A DNA stretch of 64,000 bases from Neorhizobium huautlense. Its GTDB lineage: Bacteria > Pseudomonadota > Alphaproteobacteria > Rhizobiales > Rhizobiaceae. Shown here piece after piece: positions 16,904 to 25,983 of this stretch; position 1 is the first letter of the stretch; every line of letters starts with the position of its first letter. Location of the stretch: contig NZ_PVBM01000005.1 in the NCBI RefSeq assembly GCF_002968575.1, forward strand, positions 186,001-250,000, in the 5' to 3' direction. The notes beneath the pieces are model-generated. The model was not told the origin of the DNA. It was given only the letters and a program-made list of their open reading frames with translations, and searched no databases. The position numbers were made by a program, and so were the translations under genes.

Positions 16904-18010
16904 TCAAGGCAGAAGTTCGAAGCTGCTCGTTGCCAGAACCTCGCCATTGACGATGAGTTCGACCGGGTGCCGCCCGGGATAGTGCACACGCGTGGTGAAA
17001 TTTCGGATGGCGCGGCTGATCGAAAGCTCGCAGGCTGCTCCGGACGCAAGCGTGATCTCCTTCCACTTGAAGACCTTTTTCGACGTGCCGCCGGCCTTCT
17101 TCACATAATGGACGGCGTAGTCGATGACGAGCTTCTGCGGTTCAGTGGCGGTCGACGTGAGCCTTGCTGCGATCTTTACCGAACCGCCGAGCTTCACTGC
17201 GGGGGGCGTTACGGCAAAGGCATCGACCGTCACCTCCGCTTTGTGGCCCGCGCCGAAAAGATGGAGGGCGCGGGAATCCCCCTTTTTGATCAGCGTTCTG
17301 AGTGCCTGCTTGATGATCCAGCCGGTGCGGGGATCGTTCTGATCCCAATGCGCGATCGTGTCGAAAACCCATTCCGGGTGGTCTTTGGTGATGTCGTTCA
17401 GGTGGTTGGCGACGGATTTGCGGACATAGAGGCTTGGATCGCTCTTCAGGTTTTCGAGGATCGGCGCGACCGGTGAGGGGTCGGCGATCAGCGCCTTCAA
17501 CTGGAAAGACCAGGGCAAGCGAGGCCGGCAGCCTTCGCTCGAAAGGCGTCGCACATGCTCATTCTCATCGAGCGACCAGCGCTGCATGACCTTGAGCGTC
17601 CGCTCGAGGTCCTTCAGGAGGAAATGCCTCACGGCAAATTCCGAGGAGCCGAAGCGGGTGAAAAAGGCGAGTGCATCCATGGAGAGATCGAAATGGTCGT
17701 GGCCGTAGAGGGCCACGTATTCCGGCAGGGTGATGGAGGCGAAGCCGTGGTCTATGCGCGGCGCGAGCGCGCGGAGAATTTCGAGGTTTCGTTCGAAACC
17801 GCCGGGCAGGACATGGTGGTAGGCGACCGCGATCTGCCTGAGCCGTTGCATAATGCTGAGGCCGTCGAGACCTTCCGAGGCCAGCGCGAGAAACTTCTCG
17901 CAGTCGAATGCGGGATAGATTGCGGCGGTTTCGGCTGCAAAGTGTCTAAGGCGTTCGCGATTGAAGATTTCCTTCAGCAGCGGAGCTGCTTCGGCTTCAG
18001 TCTCGGCCAT
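16904..18010 (-). CDS. alkC: AlkC-like DNA alkylation repair glycosylase (HEAT-like repeats plus Ig-like domain)
   Basis: A 368-residue protein. Residues about 1-255 are helical repeats, with segments such as SIMQRLRQIAVAYHHVLPG, EFAVRHFLLKDLERTLKVMQRW, NEHVRRLSSEGCRPRLPW and DPSLYVRKSVANHLNDITKDHPEW, the last being the hallmark of AlkC/AlkD. Residues about 265-368 form a beta-rich Ig-like module, which marks the AlkC branch. Family members remove methylated bases such as 3-methyladenine and 3-methylcytosine without flipping them out. The gene stands alone and converges on the amidase gene. The family call is firm; the substrate range is inferred from the family. Confidence 0.82.
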   Translation of the reverse strand: MAETEAEAAPLLKEIFNRERLRHFAAETAAIYPAFDCEKFLALASEGLDGLSIMQRLRQIAVAYHHVLPGGFERNLEILRALAPRIDHGFASITLPEYVALYGHDHFDLSMDALAFFTRFGSSEFAVRHFLLKDLERTLKVMQRWSLDENEHVRRLSSEGCRPRLPWSFQLKALIADPSPVAPILENLKSDPSLYVRKSVANHLNDITKDHPEWVFDTIAHWDQNDPRTGWIIKQALRTLIKKGDSRALHLFGAGHKAEVTVDAFAVTPPAVKLGGSVKIAARLTSTATEPQKLVIDYAVHYVKKAGGTSKKVFKWKEITLASGAACELSISRAIRNFTTRVHYPGRHPVELIVNGEVLATSSFELLP

Positions 18011-18073
18011 GTCCTCACCTTCAGATGTTCCCTTTTTGTTTTGCTATTCGACTCGTCTGGGGGAGGCAAGGGC

Positions 18074-18109
18074 AAAAGAAAACCGGCCGATGCTTGAGGC
18101 GTCGGCCGG
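18074..18109 (-). terminator. Terminator of the aldehyde dehydrogenase gene
   Basis: CCGGCCGA (18083-18090) pairs with TCGGCCGG (18102-18109), extended by three more pairs including one G-U. On the minus strand the stem is followed by TTTTCTTTT (18074-18081). It lies 29 bases after the stop of the gene ending at 18139. Confidence 0.75.
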
Positions 18110-18138
18110 TTGTGGTTGGTTTGTCGGCGGGTGCGCGT

Positions 18139-19590
18139 TCAGCTCATCTGGCTGACGAAGCGGGTTTCGAGGTAGGCTTCGACCGCTTCCGAACCTCCTT
18201 CCGTGCCGTAGCCGGAATCCTTGATGCCGCCGAAGGGCACTTCCGGAATGGCAAGACCGTTATGGTTGATCGTCAGCATGCCGGCTTCCATCTCGCGCCC
18301 GAGGGCGTGAGCGGTCTTGACCGAGCCCGTGAAGGCGTAGGAGGCGAGACCAAAGGGCAGGCGGTTGGCTTCCGCGATCGCGTCCTCGAAATGCGAGAAG
18401 CGGTTGACGATTGCAAGCGGGCCGAAGGGCTCGTCGTTCATCACCTTCGCCGAGGTCGGCACGTCGGCAAGCACGGTGGGCTCGAAGAAATAGCCCTTGT
18501 TGCCGATGCGTTTTCCCCCGGTCTTCCATTCGGCGCCGTTCGATACCGCATCATGGATCATCTCTTCCATGGCAGGAATGCGGCGGTCGTTGGCAAGCGG
18601 CCCCATGGTGACGCCGTCTTCCAGGCCGTTGCCGACCTTGATTGCCCGCGCGGCCTTGACGAAACCTTCCATGAACCTGTCGGCGATGCCGTCCTGCACG
18701 AGGAAGCGGGTCGGCGCGACGCAGACCTGGCCGGCATTGCGGAACTTCGCCGCCGCCGTTACTTCGATCGCCTTTTCGAGATCGGCGTCATCGAAGATGA
18801 TCGCCGGGGCATGACCGCCGAGTTCCATCGTCGCGCGCTTCATGTGCCTGCCGGCGAGCGCCGCCAGATGTTTGCCGACGGGCGTGGAGCCGGTGAAGGA
18901 AATCTTGCGGATGACCGGATGCGGGATCAGGTATTCGGAAATCTCGGCCGGGATCCCGTAGACCAGATTGACGACGCCTGCCGGAATGCCGGCATCGGCA
19001 AAGGCGCGGATCAGTTCGGCCGGGGAAGCCGGCGTTTCTTCCGGTGCCTTGGCGATGATGGAGCAACCGGTGGCGAGTGCCGCGGAAAGCTTGCGGACGA
19101 GCTGGTTGATCGGGAAGTTCCAGGGCGTGAAGGCGGCCACCGGACCGACCGGCAGCTTGATCGCCATGTTCGAGACGCCGCTGAAGCGGGCCGGGATGAT
19201 CTGGCCGTAGGTGCGGCGGGCTTCCTCGGCGAACCAGTCGATCGTGTCGGCCGCACCCATGACTTCCATCTTCGACTGGGCGAGCGGCTTGCCTTGTTCG
19301 CGCGTCATCATATAGGCGATGGTTTCCACGCGCGAGCGCATGATGTCGGCGGCCTTGCGCATCAGTTTCGAGCGCTCGAAGGCCGAGGTATCGCGCCAGA
19401 TCTTGAAGCCCTTGCCTGCCGCTTCCAGCGCCAGATCGAGATCGGCCTTGCGGGCATGGGCGATCTTGCCGATCACCTCTTCGGTTGCTGGATCGACGAC
19501 GGACAAGGTCTCGCCGCCGATGGCATCGCGCCATTCGCCGTTGATGAAAAGCTTTACGTCAGGATAGGTCTGCATGAGGTCCACTTTCAT
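18139..19590 (-). CDS. NAD(P)-dependent aldehyde dehydrogenase, succinate/glutarate-semialdehyde type
   Basis: A 483-residue member of the aldehyde dehydrogenase superfamily, closest in look to GabD/DavD. Visible are the cofactor region [20 protein letters not shown], the loop [12 protein letters not shown], the catalytic glutamate in MELGGHAP and the nucleophilic cysteine in NAGQVCVAP. It oxidises a semialdehyde to the acid. The next gene on the same strand is glutaryl-CoA dehydrogenase, so glutarate semialdehyde from lysine or 5-aminovalerate is a reasonable substrate. Start choices are ATG 19590 or ATG 19575; neither has a strong ribosome site. It has its own terminator and is probably transcribed alone. 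Confidence 0.85.
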   Translation of the reverse strand: MKVDLMQTYPDVKLFINGEWRDAIGGETLSVVDPATEEVIGKIAHARKADLDLALEAAGKGFKIWRDTSAFERSKLMRKAADIMRSRVETIAYMMTREQGKPLAQSKMEVMGAADTIDWFAEEARRTYGQIIPARFSGVSNMAIKLPVGPVAAFTPWNFPINQLVRKLSAALATGCSIIAKAPEETPASPAELIRAFADAGIPAGVVNLVYGIPAEISEYLIPHPVIRKISFTGSTPVGKHLAALAGRHMKRATMELGGHAPAIIFDDADLEKAIEVTAAAKFRNAGQVCVAPTRFLVQDGIADRFMEGFVKAARAIKVGNGLEDGVTMGPLANDRRIPAMEEMIHDAVSNGAEWKTGGKRIGNKGYFFEPTVLADVPTSAKVMNDEPFGPLAIVNRFSHFEDAIAEANRLPFGLASYAFTGSVKTAHALGREMEAGMLTINHNGLAIPEVPFGGIKDSGYGTEGGSEAVEAYLETRFVSQMS

Positions 19591-19699
19591 GATCAAAGGG
19601 GGATCGGCGTAGTCGGGATCGCCGAGGCAGATGGAAATTCCGGTGCTGACGTAAGATAAAAGCCGTCCCCAATCAATGGGCTGGCGAAAAAGTAATACT

Positions 19700-19736
19700 A
19701 ATAAAAGCGCAGGCGCGGGAAGCCCGCGCCTGCGCT
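19700..19736 (-). terminator. Terminator of gcdH
   Basis: A perfect 14-bp stem (19706-19719 with 19723-19736, 3-nt loop), GCGCAGGCGCGGG and its complement, is followed on the minus strand by TTTATTAG. It lies 21 bases after the gcdH stop codon. Confidence 0.8.
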
Positions 19737-19757
19737 CAAATGCCGGTTGAAAGCGGA

Positions 19758-20933
19758 TCAGAAGAAGGCCTGTATGCCGGTCTGGGCACGGCCCAGAATC
19801 AGCGCGTGGACGTCGTGGGTGCCCTCGTAGGTATTGACGGTTTCCAGATTCTGCGAATGGCGCATGACGTGGAATTCGATCTGGATGCCGTTGCCGCCGT
19901 GCATGTCGCGGGCCTGACGGGCGATATCCAGCGCCTTGCCGCAGTTGTTGCGCTTGACGATTGAGATCATTTCCGGGGCCATCTTGTGCTGATCCATCAG
20001 CTGGCCGACGCGCAGGCTGGCCTGCAGGCCAAGCGCAATCTCGGTCTGCATGTCCGCGAGCTTCTTCTGGTAGAGCTGCATGCCGGCGAGCGGCTTGCCG
20101 AACTGCTTGCGGTCCAGGCCATACTGGCGGGCGCGGAACCAGCAGTCTTCGGCAGCCCCCATGACGCCCCAGGAAATGCCGTAGCGGGCGCGGTTCAGGC
20201 AGCCGAACGGACCCTTCAGTCCCGAAACGCCAGGCAGCAGCGCATCCTCGCCGACTTCGACGCCATCCATGACGATCTCGCCGGTGATCGACGCGCGCAG
20301 CGAGAGCTTGCCGCCGATCTTCGGCGCCGAGAGGCCCTTCATGCCCTTTTCCAGCACGAAGCCGCGGATTTCGTTGTTATGGGCTTCCGATTTTGCCCAG
20401 ACGGCAAAGACATCGGCGATCGGGGCGTTGGAAATCCACATCTTGGAGCCGCGCAGGCGGTAGCCGCCTTCGATTTTTTCCGCGCGCGTCTTCATGCCGC
20501 CCGGATCGGAGCCGGCATCGGGTTCGGTCAAGCCGAAGCAGCCGATCAGCTCGCCGGAGACGAGGCCCGGCAGGTATTTTTGTCTCTGTTCGTCGGAGCC
20601 ATAGGCGTAGATCGGGTAGATGACCAGCGAGGACTGGACGCTCATCATCGAGCGGTAGCCGCTGTCGATGCGCTCGATCTCGCGGGCAACGAGGCCGTAG
20701 GCGACGTAGGAGGCGTTGGCCGCGCCGTATTCTTCCGGCAGCGTGACGCCGAGCAGGCCGGTCTGGCCCATCAGCCTGAAAAGCTCGGGCTCCGTCGTTT
20801 CATCGAGATAGGCCTCCTGGACGCGCGGCAGGAGTTCGGATTTGGCAAAGGCGGCCGCCGCGTCGCGGATCATCCGCTCCTCGTCGGTCAGCTGGTCTTC
20901 GATGAGAAAGGGATCGCTCCAGGAAAAAGCCAA
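19758..20933 (-). CDS. gcdH: Glutaryl-CoA dehydrogenase
   Basis: A 391-residue acyl-CoA dehydrogenase. The FAD and substrate segments [19 protein letters not shown] and [15 protein letters not shown] match the glutaryl-CoA branch. [15 protein letters not shown] holds the arginine that binds the distal carboxylate. The catalytic base is E370 in [21 protein letters not shown], at the same position as in characterised enzymes. It converts glutaryl-CoA to crotonyl-CoA and CO2 in lysine and tryptophan breakdown. It is divergent from a LysR gene that is likely its regulator. TTCAA-AG-TTGAA (20949-20960), 15 bases upstream, is a small candidate operator. Confidence 0.93.
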   Translation of the reverse strand: MAFSWSDPFLIEDQLTDEERMIRDAAAAFAKSELLPRVQEAYLDETTEPELFRLMGQTGLLGVTLPEEYGAANASYVAYGLVAREIERIDSGYRSMMSVQSSLVIYPIYAYGSDEQRQKYLPGLVSGELIGCFGLTEPDAGSDPGGMKTRAEKIEGGYRLRGSKMWISNAPIADVFAVWAKSEAHNNEIRGFVLEKGMKGLSAPKIGGKLSLRASITGEIVMDGVEVGEDALLPGVSGLKGPFGCLNRARYGISWGVMGAAEDCWFRARQYGLDRKQFGKPLAGMQLYQKKLADMQTEIALGLQASLRVGQLMDQHKMAPEMISIVKRNNCGKALDIARQARDMHGGNGIQIEFHVMRHSQNLETVNTYEGTHDVHALILGRAQTGIQAFF

Positions 20934-21033
20934 GGGTCTGCCTCCAATTTCAAAGTTGAAGGAATTATCGCCGCAGCGGGGCTGAGAGCAAGCACCGTTT
21001 ACTCAATCCGCCATGATCTATAGTAATAGCACC

Positions 21034-21957
21034 ATGGTGAACCTTTCGAGAAAATTCCTTCCTTCCACCTCGGCTCTCGCCGCCTTCGATTCCGTTGCAC
21101 GGCTAGGCAGTTTTTCCGGTGCGGCGGACGAGTTGTCGCTCACGCAAGGGGCGATCAGCCGCCAGGTTTCCGGGCTGGAGGAGCAATTGGGCATCCTGCT
21201 TTTCGACCGCACCAGCCGCGGCGTGGTGCTGACCGAAGCGGGCGCAGACTATGCCAAGGCGGTTGCCGGCGCACTCGCGCAGATCCGCTCCGCGTCGCTG
21301 GCCGCCATGACCAAACGGCATAGCGACCAGCTGAATATCGCGATCCTGCCGACCTTCGGTACCCGCTGGCTGATGCCGCGTATTCCGCATTTCGTCGCGC
21401 GTCATCCGGAGATCACGCTGAATTTCGCGACCCGCATCGGCGTCTTCGATTTCGATCGGGACGGCATCGACATGGCGATCCATATCGGCGAGCCAGACTG
21501 GCCGGGCGCCGAATGCACCTTCCTGATGGAGGAGATGGTGGCGCCGGTCGCTTCACCCGCCTTTCTCAAGACGCATCCGATCGGCAAGGGGGAAGACCTC
21601 CTGCGTCTGCCGCTCCTGCACATGGCCTCACGACCGGGTGCCTGGAGCCACTGGTTCGAAAGCCTCGGCATAACCGGCACGCCGTCGCAGGGCATGCGCT
21701 TCGAGCAGTTCGGCAATGTGGCGCAGGCGTGCATCGCCGGGCTCGGCGTGGCGCTGATGCCGCTTTTCCTGATCGACTCAGAGCTCGCGAGCGGGCAGTT
21801 GGTCGAGGCGTTTCCGCATCAGGTCAGGAGCCCGAGCGCCTATTATGCGGTGGCGCCAATGAGCAAGAAGGATTTCCGGCCGGTGGTGGCCTTTCGGGCG
21901 TGGTTGCTGGAAGAGGTCGGGCGGTATCGGGAAAAGGAAGAGGTGGTGGGGTGGTAA
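21034..21957 (+). CDS. LysR-family regulator, GcvA-like, probably controlling gcdH
   Basis: A 307-residue regulator with an N-terminal HTH (SALAAFDSVARLGSFSGAADE, then TQGAISRQVSGLEEQLG) and a C-terminal effector-binding domain. The segment GTRWLMPRIPHFVARHPEI is typical of the GcvA-type subgroup. I prefer ATG 21034 (MVNLSRK) over 21013, as family members begin close to the first helix; neither start has a clear ribosome site. It is divergent from gcdH across about 100 bases. In pseudomonads a LysR protein next to gcdH responds to glutarate; a similar role here is inference. Confidence 0.88.
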   Translation: MVNLSRKFLPSTSALAAFDSVARLGSFSGAADELSLTQGAISRQVSGLEEQLGILLFDRTSRGVVLTEAGADYAKAVAGALAQIRSASLAAMTKRHSDQLNIAILPTFGTRWLMPRIPHFVARHPEITLNFATRIGVFDFDRDGIDMAIHIGEPDWPGAECTFLMEEMVAPVASPAFLKTHPIGKGEDLLRLPLLHMASRPGAWSHWFESLGITGTPSQGMRFEQFGNVAQACIAGLGVALMPLFLIDSELASGQLVEAFPHQVRSPSAYYAVAPMSKKDFRPVVAFRAWLLEEVGRYREKEEVVGW

Positions 21958-22040
21958 GGCGCTGAGGTGGCCTTAATCCTCCCCGCAAGGGCAGAGGCTT
22001 AGGCTCAACCGGTTGAATCAAAAGGGCTGAGCAAGGCAAA

Positions 22041-22205
22041 GCGGTGCGGCATGTCGATCTCCCCCCTTGAGGGGGAGATGCCCGGCAGGGCAGAGGAGGG
22101 TATGGTGGCATACTCCCTCTGCTGTTGAGTTTGCGGCGGCACCCCCCTCTGTCACGTTCGTGACATCTCCCCCTCAAGGGGGGAGATTAGAGGGAGCCCG
22201 TTGCG
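22041..22205. repeat. RIME-like palindromic mosaic element, copy 2
   Basis: The outer GCGGTGCGGC starts at 22041. The arms GATCTCCCCCCTTGAGGG (22056) and CCCTCAAGGGGGGAGAT (22172) bound an inner GAGGGTATG / CATACTCCC stem and the CCCGGCAGGGCAGAG and GTCACGTTCGTGAC blocks. It is the same architecture as the elements at 5251 and 41117. It lies between two converging genes, where it could also end transcription. Confidence 0.75.
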
Positions 22206-22214
22206 CCCTCGCGG

Positions 22215-23642
22215 CTAAAGCCTCGGCCTCATATCCAACCAATCCGTCCCAGCTTCATAAGCAAGTGCCATTTCCAGCACCGCCTTGTCCGCCCGCGGTC
22301 GGCCGATGATCTGGATGCCGGTCGGCAGGCCCTTTTGCGAAAAGCCTGCGGGCATGGCGGCGACCGGCAGCCCAGCCATCGAGGGGCCGATGACCACTTC
22401 CATCCAGCGGTGATAGGTATCCATTGTGTGGCCGGCGATTTCCTTGGGCCAATGAATGTCCGCATCAAAGGGAAAAACCTGAGCCGACGGCAGGATCAGG
22501 TAGTCGTAGCGCTCAAAAAGCGCCAGCATATATTGATACCAGGCGCTGCGACGTTTCGAGGCGAAATGCACCTCGCGTCCGGTCATCTCGAGGCCGCGTT
22601 CGATTTCCCAGATGATCTCCGGCTTCATAAGCGCGCGCTTTTCCGGATCGTCGTAGCTGTCGCGCATGCCATTGGCGGCGAGCCAGCTTCGGAGCGTCGT
22701 CCAGGACCGCCAGACATCCGCCATGTCGAAATCCGGCACGAGATCATCGACCTTGCAGCCGAGCCGTTCGAAGAGGGGCAGGGTGGCGCTGCAGAGTTCC
22801 AGCACGCCGGGTTCGAAGGGCAGGTAGCCGCCGAGATCGCCGAGCCAGGCAATGCGGGTGCCGGAAAAGTCATGGCGGATTTCAGGCGTCAGGTCTTCGG
22901 TCGCCAGCGAATGCGGGTCGCGGGGATCATAGCCGGCCTGGGTGGAGAGCAATGCGGCGGCATCGCGCACGGTGCGCCCCATCGGACCGAGTACCGAAAG
23001 CTGACCCATGAAGAGTTCGAGCTTCAGCGACGAGGGGATGCGGCCGTAGCTCGGACGGAAACCGACGACATTGTTGAACGCCGCCGGATTGCGCAGCGAC
23101 CCCATCATGTCGCTGCCATCGGCCACCGGCAGCAGATGCGCGGCAAGGGCTGCGGCTGCGCCGCCGCTCGAGCCGCCAGCGGTCTTGGTCGCATCGTAGG
23201 GATTTTTCGTCGTGCCGTGCACCGGATTGTAGCTCTGCGAGCCGAAGCCCTGTTCGGGCGTGTTGGTCTTGCCGATGATGATCGCGCCCGCCGCGCGGAT
23301 CCGCTCGACCATCACCTCGTCCTTATCAGGCACGAAATCGGCAAAGAGCGGCGAACCGTAGGTGCAGCGGATGCCCTTTACCTCGCAGAGGTCCTTGATG
23401 GCGATCGGAAAGCCATGCATCCAGCCGCGCGAAGTCCCTCCGGCCAGTTCCGTGTCGCAGGCGGCCGCTTCGGCAAGCAGGGCGCCAGTGTCGCGAAGGC
23501 TGACGATGGCGTTGATCGCCGGGTTCAATTTCCCGATCCGTGCGAGATAGGCTTTCATTGCATCGATGCAGGAGAGCCGGCCATCATGGATCGCCTCCGA
23601 AAGCTCAATGGCGGAAAGCCCGGTAATTTCCTCGTCCTGCAT
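22215..23642 (-). CDS. Amidase signature family hydrolase
   Basis: A 475-residue amidase. The catalytic triad of the family is visible: Lys in FPIAIKDLCEV, and the two serines in KTAGGSSGGAAAALAA (TAGGSSGG) and the following DGSDMMGSLRNPAAF. It hydrolyses an amide to an acid and ammonia; the substrate cannot be told from sequence, and the family also holds GatA-like and aryl-amidase members. GGGAGA precedes the ATG. It stands between a RIME-like element and the divergent LacI-controlled cassette. Its promoter region is back to back with that of the cassette, so shared control is possible. Confidence 0.87.
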   Translation of the reverse strand: MQDEEITGLSAIELSEAIHDGRLSCIDAMKAYLARIGKLNPAINAIVSLRDTGALLAEAAACDTELAGGTSRGWMHGFPIAIKDLCEVKGIRCTYGSPLFADFVPDKDEVMVERIRAAGAIIIGKTNTPEQGFGSQSYNPVHGTTKNPYDATKTAGGSSGGAAAALAAHLLPVADGSDMMGSLRNPAAFNNVVGFRPSYGRIPSSLKLELFMGQLSVLGPMGRTVRDAAALLSTQAGYDPRDPHSLATEDLTPEIRHDFSGTRIAWLGDLGGYLPFEPGVLELCSATLPLFERLGCKVDDLVPDFDMADVWRSWTTLRSWLAANGMRDSYDDPEKRALMKPEIIWEIERGLEMTGREVHFASKRRSAWYQYMLALFERYDYLILPSAQVFPFDADIHWPKEIAGHTMDTYHRWMEVVIGPSMAGLPVAAMPAGFSQKGLPTGIQIIGRPRADKAVLEMALAYEAGTDWLDMRPRL

Positions 23643-23732
23643 ATCTGTCTCCCGATGGCGGTCTGGATTTCCTTCCGGGAAGCTGAAAAAGTCAAGAAGC
23701 CCGGGACAAGTTGCGAGAGGCCTGTAAACGAC

Positions 23733-23775
23733 TCGACAAAACAGTACGGCCCCTCTATCCTGATTAAACGTTTAA
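23733..23775 (+). promoter_or_regulatory. Promoter and LacI-type operator of the nucleoside cassette
   Basis: TCGACA (23733-23738), a 17-base spacer and TATCCT (23756-23761) resemble a housekeeping promoter (5/6 and 4/6 matches). The perfect palindrome TTAAACGTTTAA (23764-23775), with the central CG usual for LacI-family operators, follows two bases later and covers the expected start site. It lies 12 bases before the regulator gene, so the regulator should repress itself and the operon. Confidence 0.65.
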
Positions 23776-23787
23776 GCAGGGTCCCTG

Positions 23788-24858
23788 ATGAAGGCTGTCC
23801 GAACCGGATCGAACATGAGCGCGATTGCGGCCGCACTGGGTGTGTCGGCGGCGACCGTGTCGAATGCGCTTTCCGGCAAGGGGAGGGTATCTCCGGAACT
23901 CGTCGAGAAGGTCCGCGCCAAGGCGGCGGAGCTTGGATATGTGCCGAGCCTGACGGCGCGGGCGCTGAGGACCGGCCGCACCGGAGTGCTCGGTCTGGTG
24001 CTGCCTGACATCGCCAATCCGCTTTTCCCGCAGATCGCCCAGGCGATCGAAAATGCCGCCTCGAATGCCGGCTTCGGCGTGCTGATTGCCGACTCCCGCG
24101 GCGATATCGGCCAGCAGACCGAGGCGATCAACCGGCTTCTCGAACGCGGCGTCGACGGCATGGTCATCGTACCCCGGCGCGGCACGCGGATCGCCGATGT
24201 CGGTTGTCCCGTCGCGGTCATCGATACGCCGTCGACCCCCGGTAACACCGTTTCCGCCGACCATTGGGATGGCGGGGCGCAGATGGGCCGGCATCTGGCC
24301 GCATTCGGACATCGAAAGGTCCTGCTGATCGGGACGGGCAGCTCCTCCAACGTGCAGAACGACCGGATCGGCGGGTTGAAGGCGGGCCTCGGCGCCGAAG
24401 TCGAATGCGAAACCCTGTGGATCGAAAAGGTGGAGGCTCTTTCAGGCAAAGGCTGTCCTCTCGGTCTCGTGGCCAAGGCGAGGGCCGGGTTTACTGCGTT
24501 TGCGGCGGTTTCGGACCTTTCGGCGCTGAGGGCGCTTACCGAATTGCAGCGCGCGGGCATTCGCGTGCCGGAAATGGTCAGCGTCACCGGCTTCGACGAT
24601 CTCGTCTGGTCGCCCGTGGTCACTCCGGCGTTGACCACCATGCGCATGGACATGGCACAAATCGCCGATCTGGCGGTTGCAGCCCTTACCGGCGCCATCG
24701 AGGCTGCCGGCGGCATCGAGCCGGAGACGGCGGAAAAGGTCTCGTCCGCCCGGGACCGCGTGCCCATGCAGCTTATCGTCCGCCAGTCGAGCGGCGTTCC
24801 GAATTCGCATGCCCAAACCTCAACGATAAAACCGACAGCAGGAGAACTTACGCGATGA
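23788..24858 (+). CDS. LacI-family transcriptional regulator of the nucleoside cassette
   Basis: A 356-residue regulator. The N-terminal HTH reads MSAIAAALGVSAATVSNALSGKG, followed by the hinge helix region LTARALRTGRTG. The rest is a periplasmic-binding-protein-like sensor domain (LGLVLPDIANPLFPQIAQAIE, VSVTGFDDLVWSPV). The sensor fold would bind a sugar or nucleoside-type inducer. It overlaps the next gene by ATGA, so regulator and transporter share one transcript. A LacI-type palindrome lies directly upstream. The N-terminal nine residues before MSAIAAAL are slightly longer than usual; ATG 23815 is an alternative start. Confidence 0.9.
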   Translation: MKAVRTGSNMSAIAAALGVSAATVSNALSGKGRVSPELVEKVRAKAAELGYVPSLTARALRTGRTGVLGLVLPDIANPLFPQIAQAIENAASNAGFGVLIADSRGDIGQQTEAINRLLERGVDGMVIVPRRGTRIADVGCPVAVIDTPSTPGNTVSADHWDGGAQMGRHLAAFGHRKVLLIGTGSSSNVQNDRIGGLKAGLGAEVECETLWIEKVEALSGKGCPLGLVAKARAGFTAFAAVSDLSALRALTELQRAGIRVPEMVSVTGFDDLVWSPVVTPALTTMRMDMAQIADLAVAALTGAIEAAGGIEPETAEKVSSARDRVPMQLIVRQSSGVPNSHAQTSTIKPTAGELTR

Positions 24859-25877
24859 AAAAGGTCATTTTTGCATCGGGCGCTGTTCTGATGCTCGCCA
24901 CAGGGGCGGCTCAGGCCCAGGAAAAGACGCTGACAATCTCCGTCTATGCGCTGGCGCAGGACGAATACAAGCAGATCATCTACGATCCCTTCGAAAAGGT
25001 CTGCGGCTGCAAGCTTGTCGTGGAGACCGGCAACAGCGTCGAGCGCATCGCCAAGATGGAAGCCAACAAGGCCAATCCGGTGGTCGATATGGCGGTCGTC
25101 TCCATGGCCGATGCGCTGGCCGCTTCGCGCGCCGGGCTGATCGACAAGGTGGACACGTCCAAGCTCTCCAACTTCGACAAGCTCTACGACATCGCCAAGG
25201 ATCCGAACAAGGACGGTATGAGCGTCGGCTACACGTTCTACGCCACCTCGATCGCCTATCGTTCCGACAAGATGAAGATCGAATCCTGGGCAGATCTCCT
25301 GAAGCCGGAATATGCAAGCCATATCGCCTGGCCGAACGTCACCACCAACCAGGGGCCGCCGGCGCTCTACATGCTGGGGCAGGCGCTCGGCAAGGATACG
25401 CCGGACCTGAAGGCGGCGATCGCGGCGGTCGGCGAAAAGAAGGACGAGATCGTCACCTTCTACGAAAAGTCCTCGCAGCTCGTGCAACTGATGCAGCAGG
25501 AGGAAATCTGGGCAGCGCCGATCGGCCGCTTCACCTGGGCGCCGTTCACCAAGCTCGGCATGCCGATCGCCTGGGCCACTCCGAAGGAAGGCCAGACCGG
25601 CGGCATGAACGTCATGGTCGTCACAAAGGGTTCCAAGAACCGCGACCTGGCGTTGCAGTTCATGGACTTCTGGCTCTCGGCGGACGTTCAGACCAAGGTG
25701 GCTGAAAAGATGATCGACAGCCCGGCCAACAAGGAGGTGAAGCTGTCGGAAGCCGCCGCCAATAACCTTACCTATGGCGAGGAAACGGCGAAAAGCCTGA
25801 AGCTCATTCCATCCGCCGTCGCACTCGACAACCGGGCCGGCTGGATCAAGAGCTGGAACGAGGCGGTCGGTCAATAA
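24855..25877 (+). CDS. ABC transporter substrate-binding protein, spermidine/putrescine type
   Basis: A 340-residue periplasmic binding protein. The signal peptide ends ...TGAAQAQ (residue 22). The mature part is of the PotD/iron-type class (TLTISVYALAQDEYKQIIYDPFE, VVDMAVVSMADALAAS, GYTFYATSIAYRSDKM, ASHIAWPNVTTNQGP). This class includes polyamine and ferric binders, but here the genes that follow act on nucleosides, so a purine nucleoside or base is the likelier ligand. The start at 24855 overlaps the regulator gene by four bases; the much longer frame upstream lies inside that gene. A hairpin follows the stop. Confidence 0.85.
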   Translation: MKKVIFASGAVLMLATGAAQAQEKTLTISVYALAQDEYKQIIYDPFEKVCGCKLVVETGNSVERIAKMEANKANPVVDMAVVSMADALAASRAGLIDKVDTSKLSNFDKLYDIAKDPNKDGMSVGYTFYATSIAYRSDKMKIESWADLLKPEYASHIAWPNVTTNQGPPALYMLGQALGKDTPDLKAAIAAVGEKKDEIVTFYEKSSQLVQLMQQEEIWAAPIGRFTWAPFTKLGMPIAWATPKEGQTGGMNVMVVTKGSKNRDLALQFMDFWLSADVQTKVAEKMIDSPANKEVKLSEAAANNLTYGEETAKSLKLIPSAVALDNRAGWIKSWNEAVGQ

Positions 25878-25918
25878 GCAATCCATAAAGTAATTACGAG
25901 ATAGCCTCCCAAGGCTGA

Positions 25919-25955
25919 GGGATGCGGGCAGCGCGCGAATGCCTGTCCGCATCCC
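25919..25955 (+). other. Hairpin between the binding-protein and permease genes
   Basis: GGGATGCGGGCAG (25919-25931) pairs with CTGTCCGCATCCC (25943-25955): 13 pairs with one G-U and an 11-nt loop. It is not followed by a T-tract, so it more likely protects the binding-protein mRNA than ends transcription. The in-frame ATG at 25939 lies in the loop, which argues against its use as a start. Confidence 0.6.
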
Positions 25956-25983
25956 TACTTTCTGCGGAACAGGGTCACTTCAG

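Noticed and set aside
23772..25952. A 726-codon open frame on the minus strand across the LacI and binding-protein genes
   Set aside because: It is antisense to two well-recognised genes and reflects GC-rich codon bias. Its product has no family features.
25939..25983. An upstream start for the PotB-like permease at 25939
   Set aside because: The ATG falls in the loop of a 13-pair hairpin and adds residues not expected in the family; 25984 gives a normal N-terminus.
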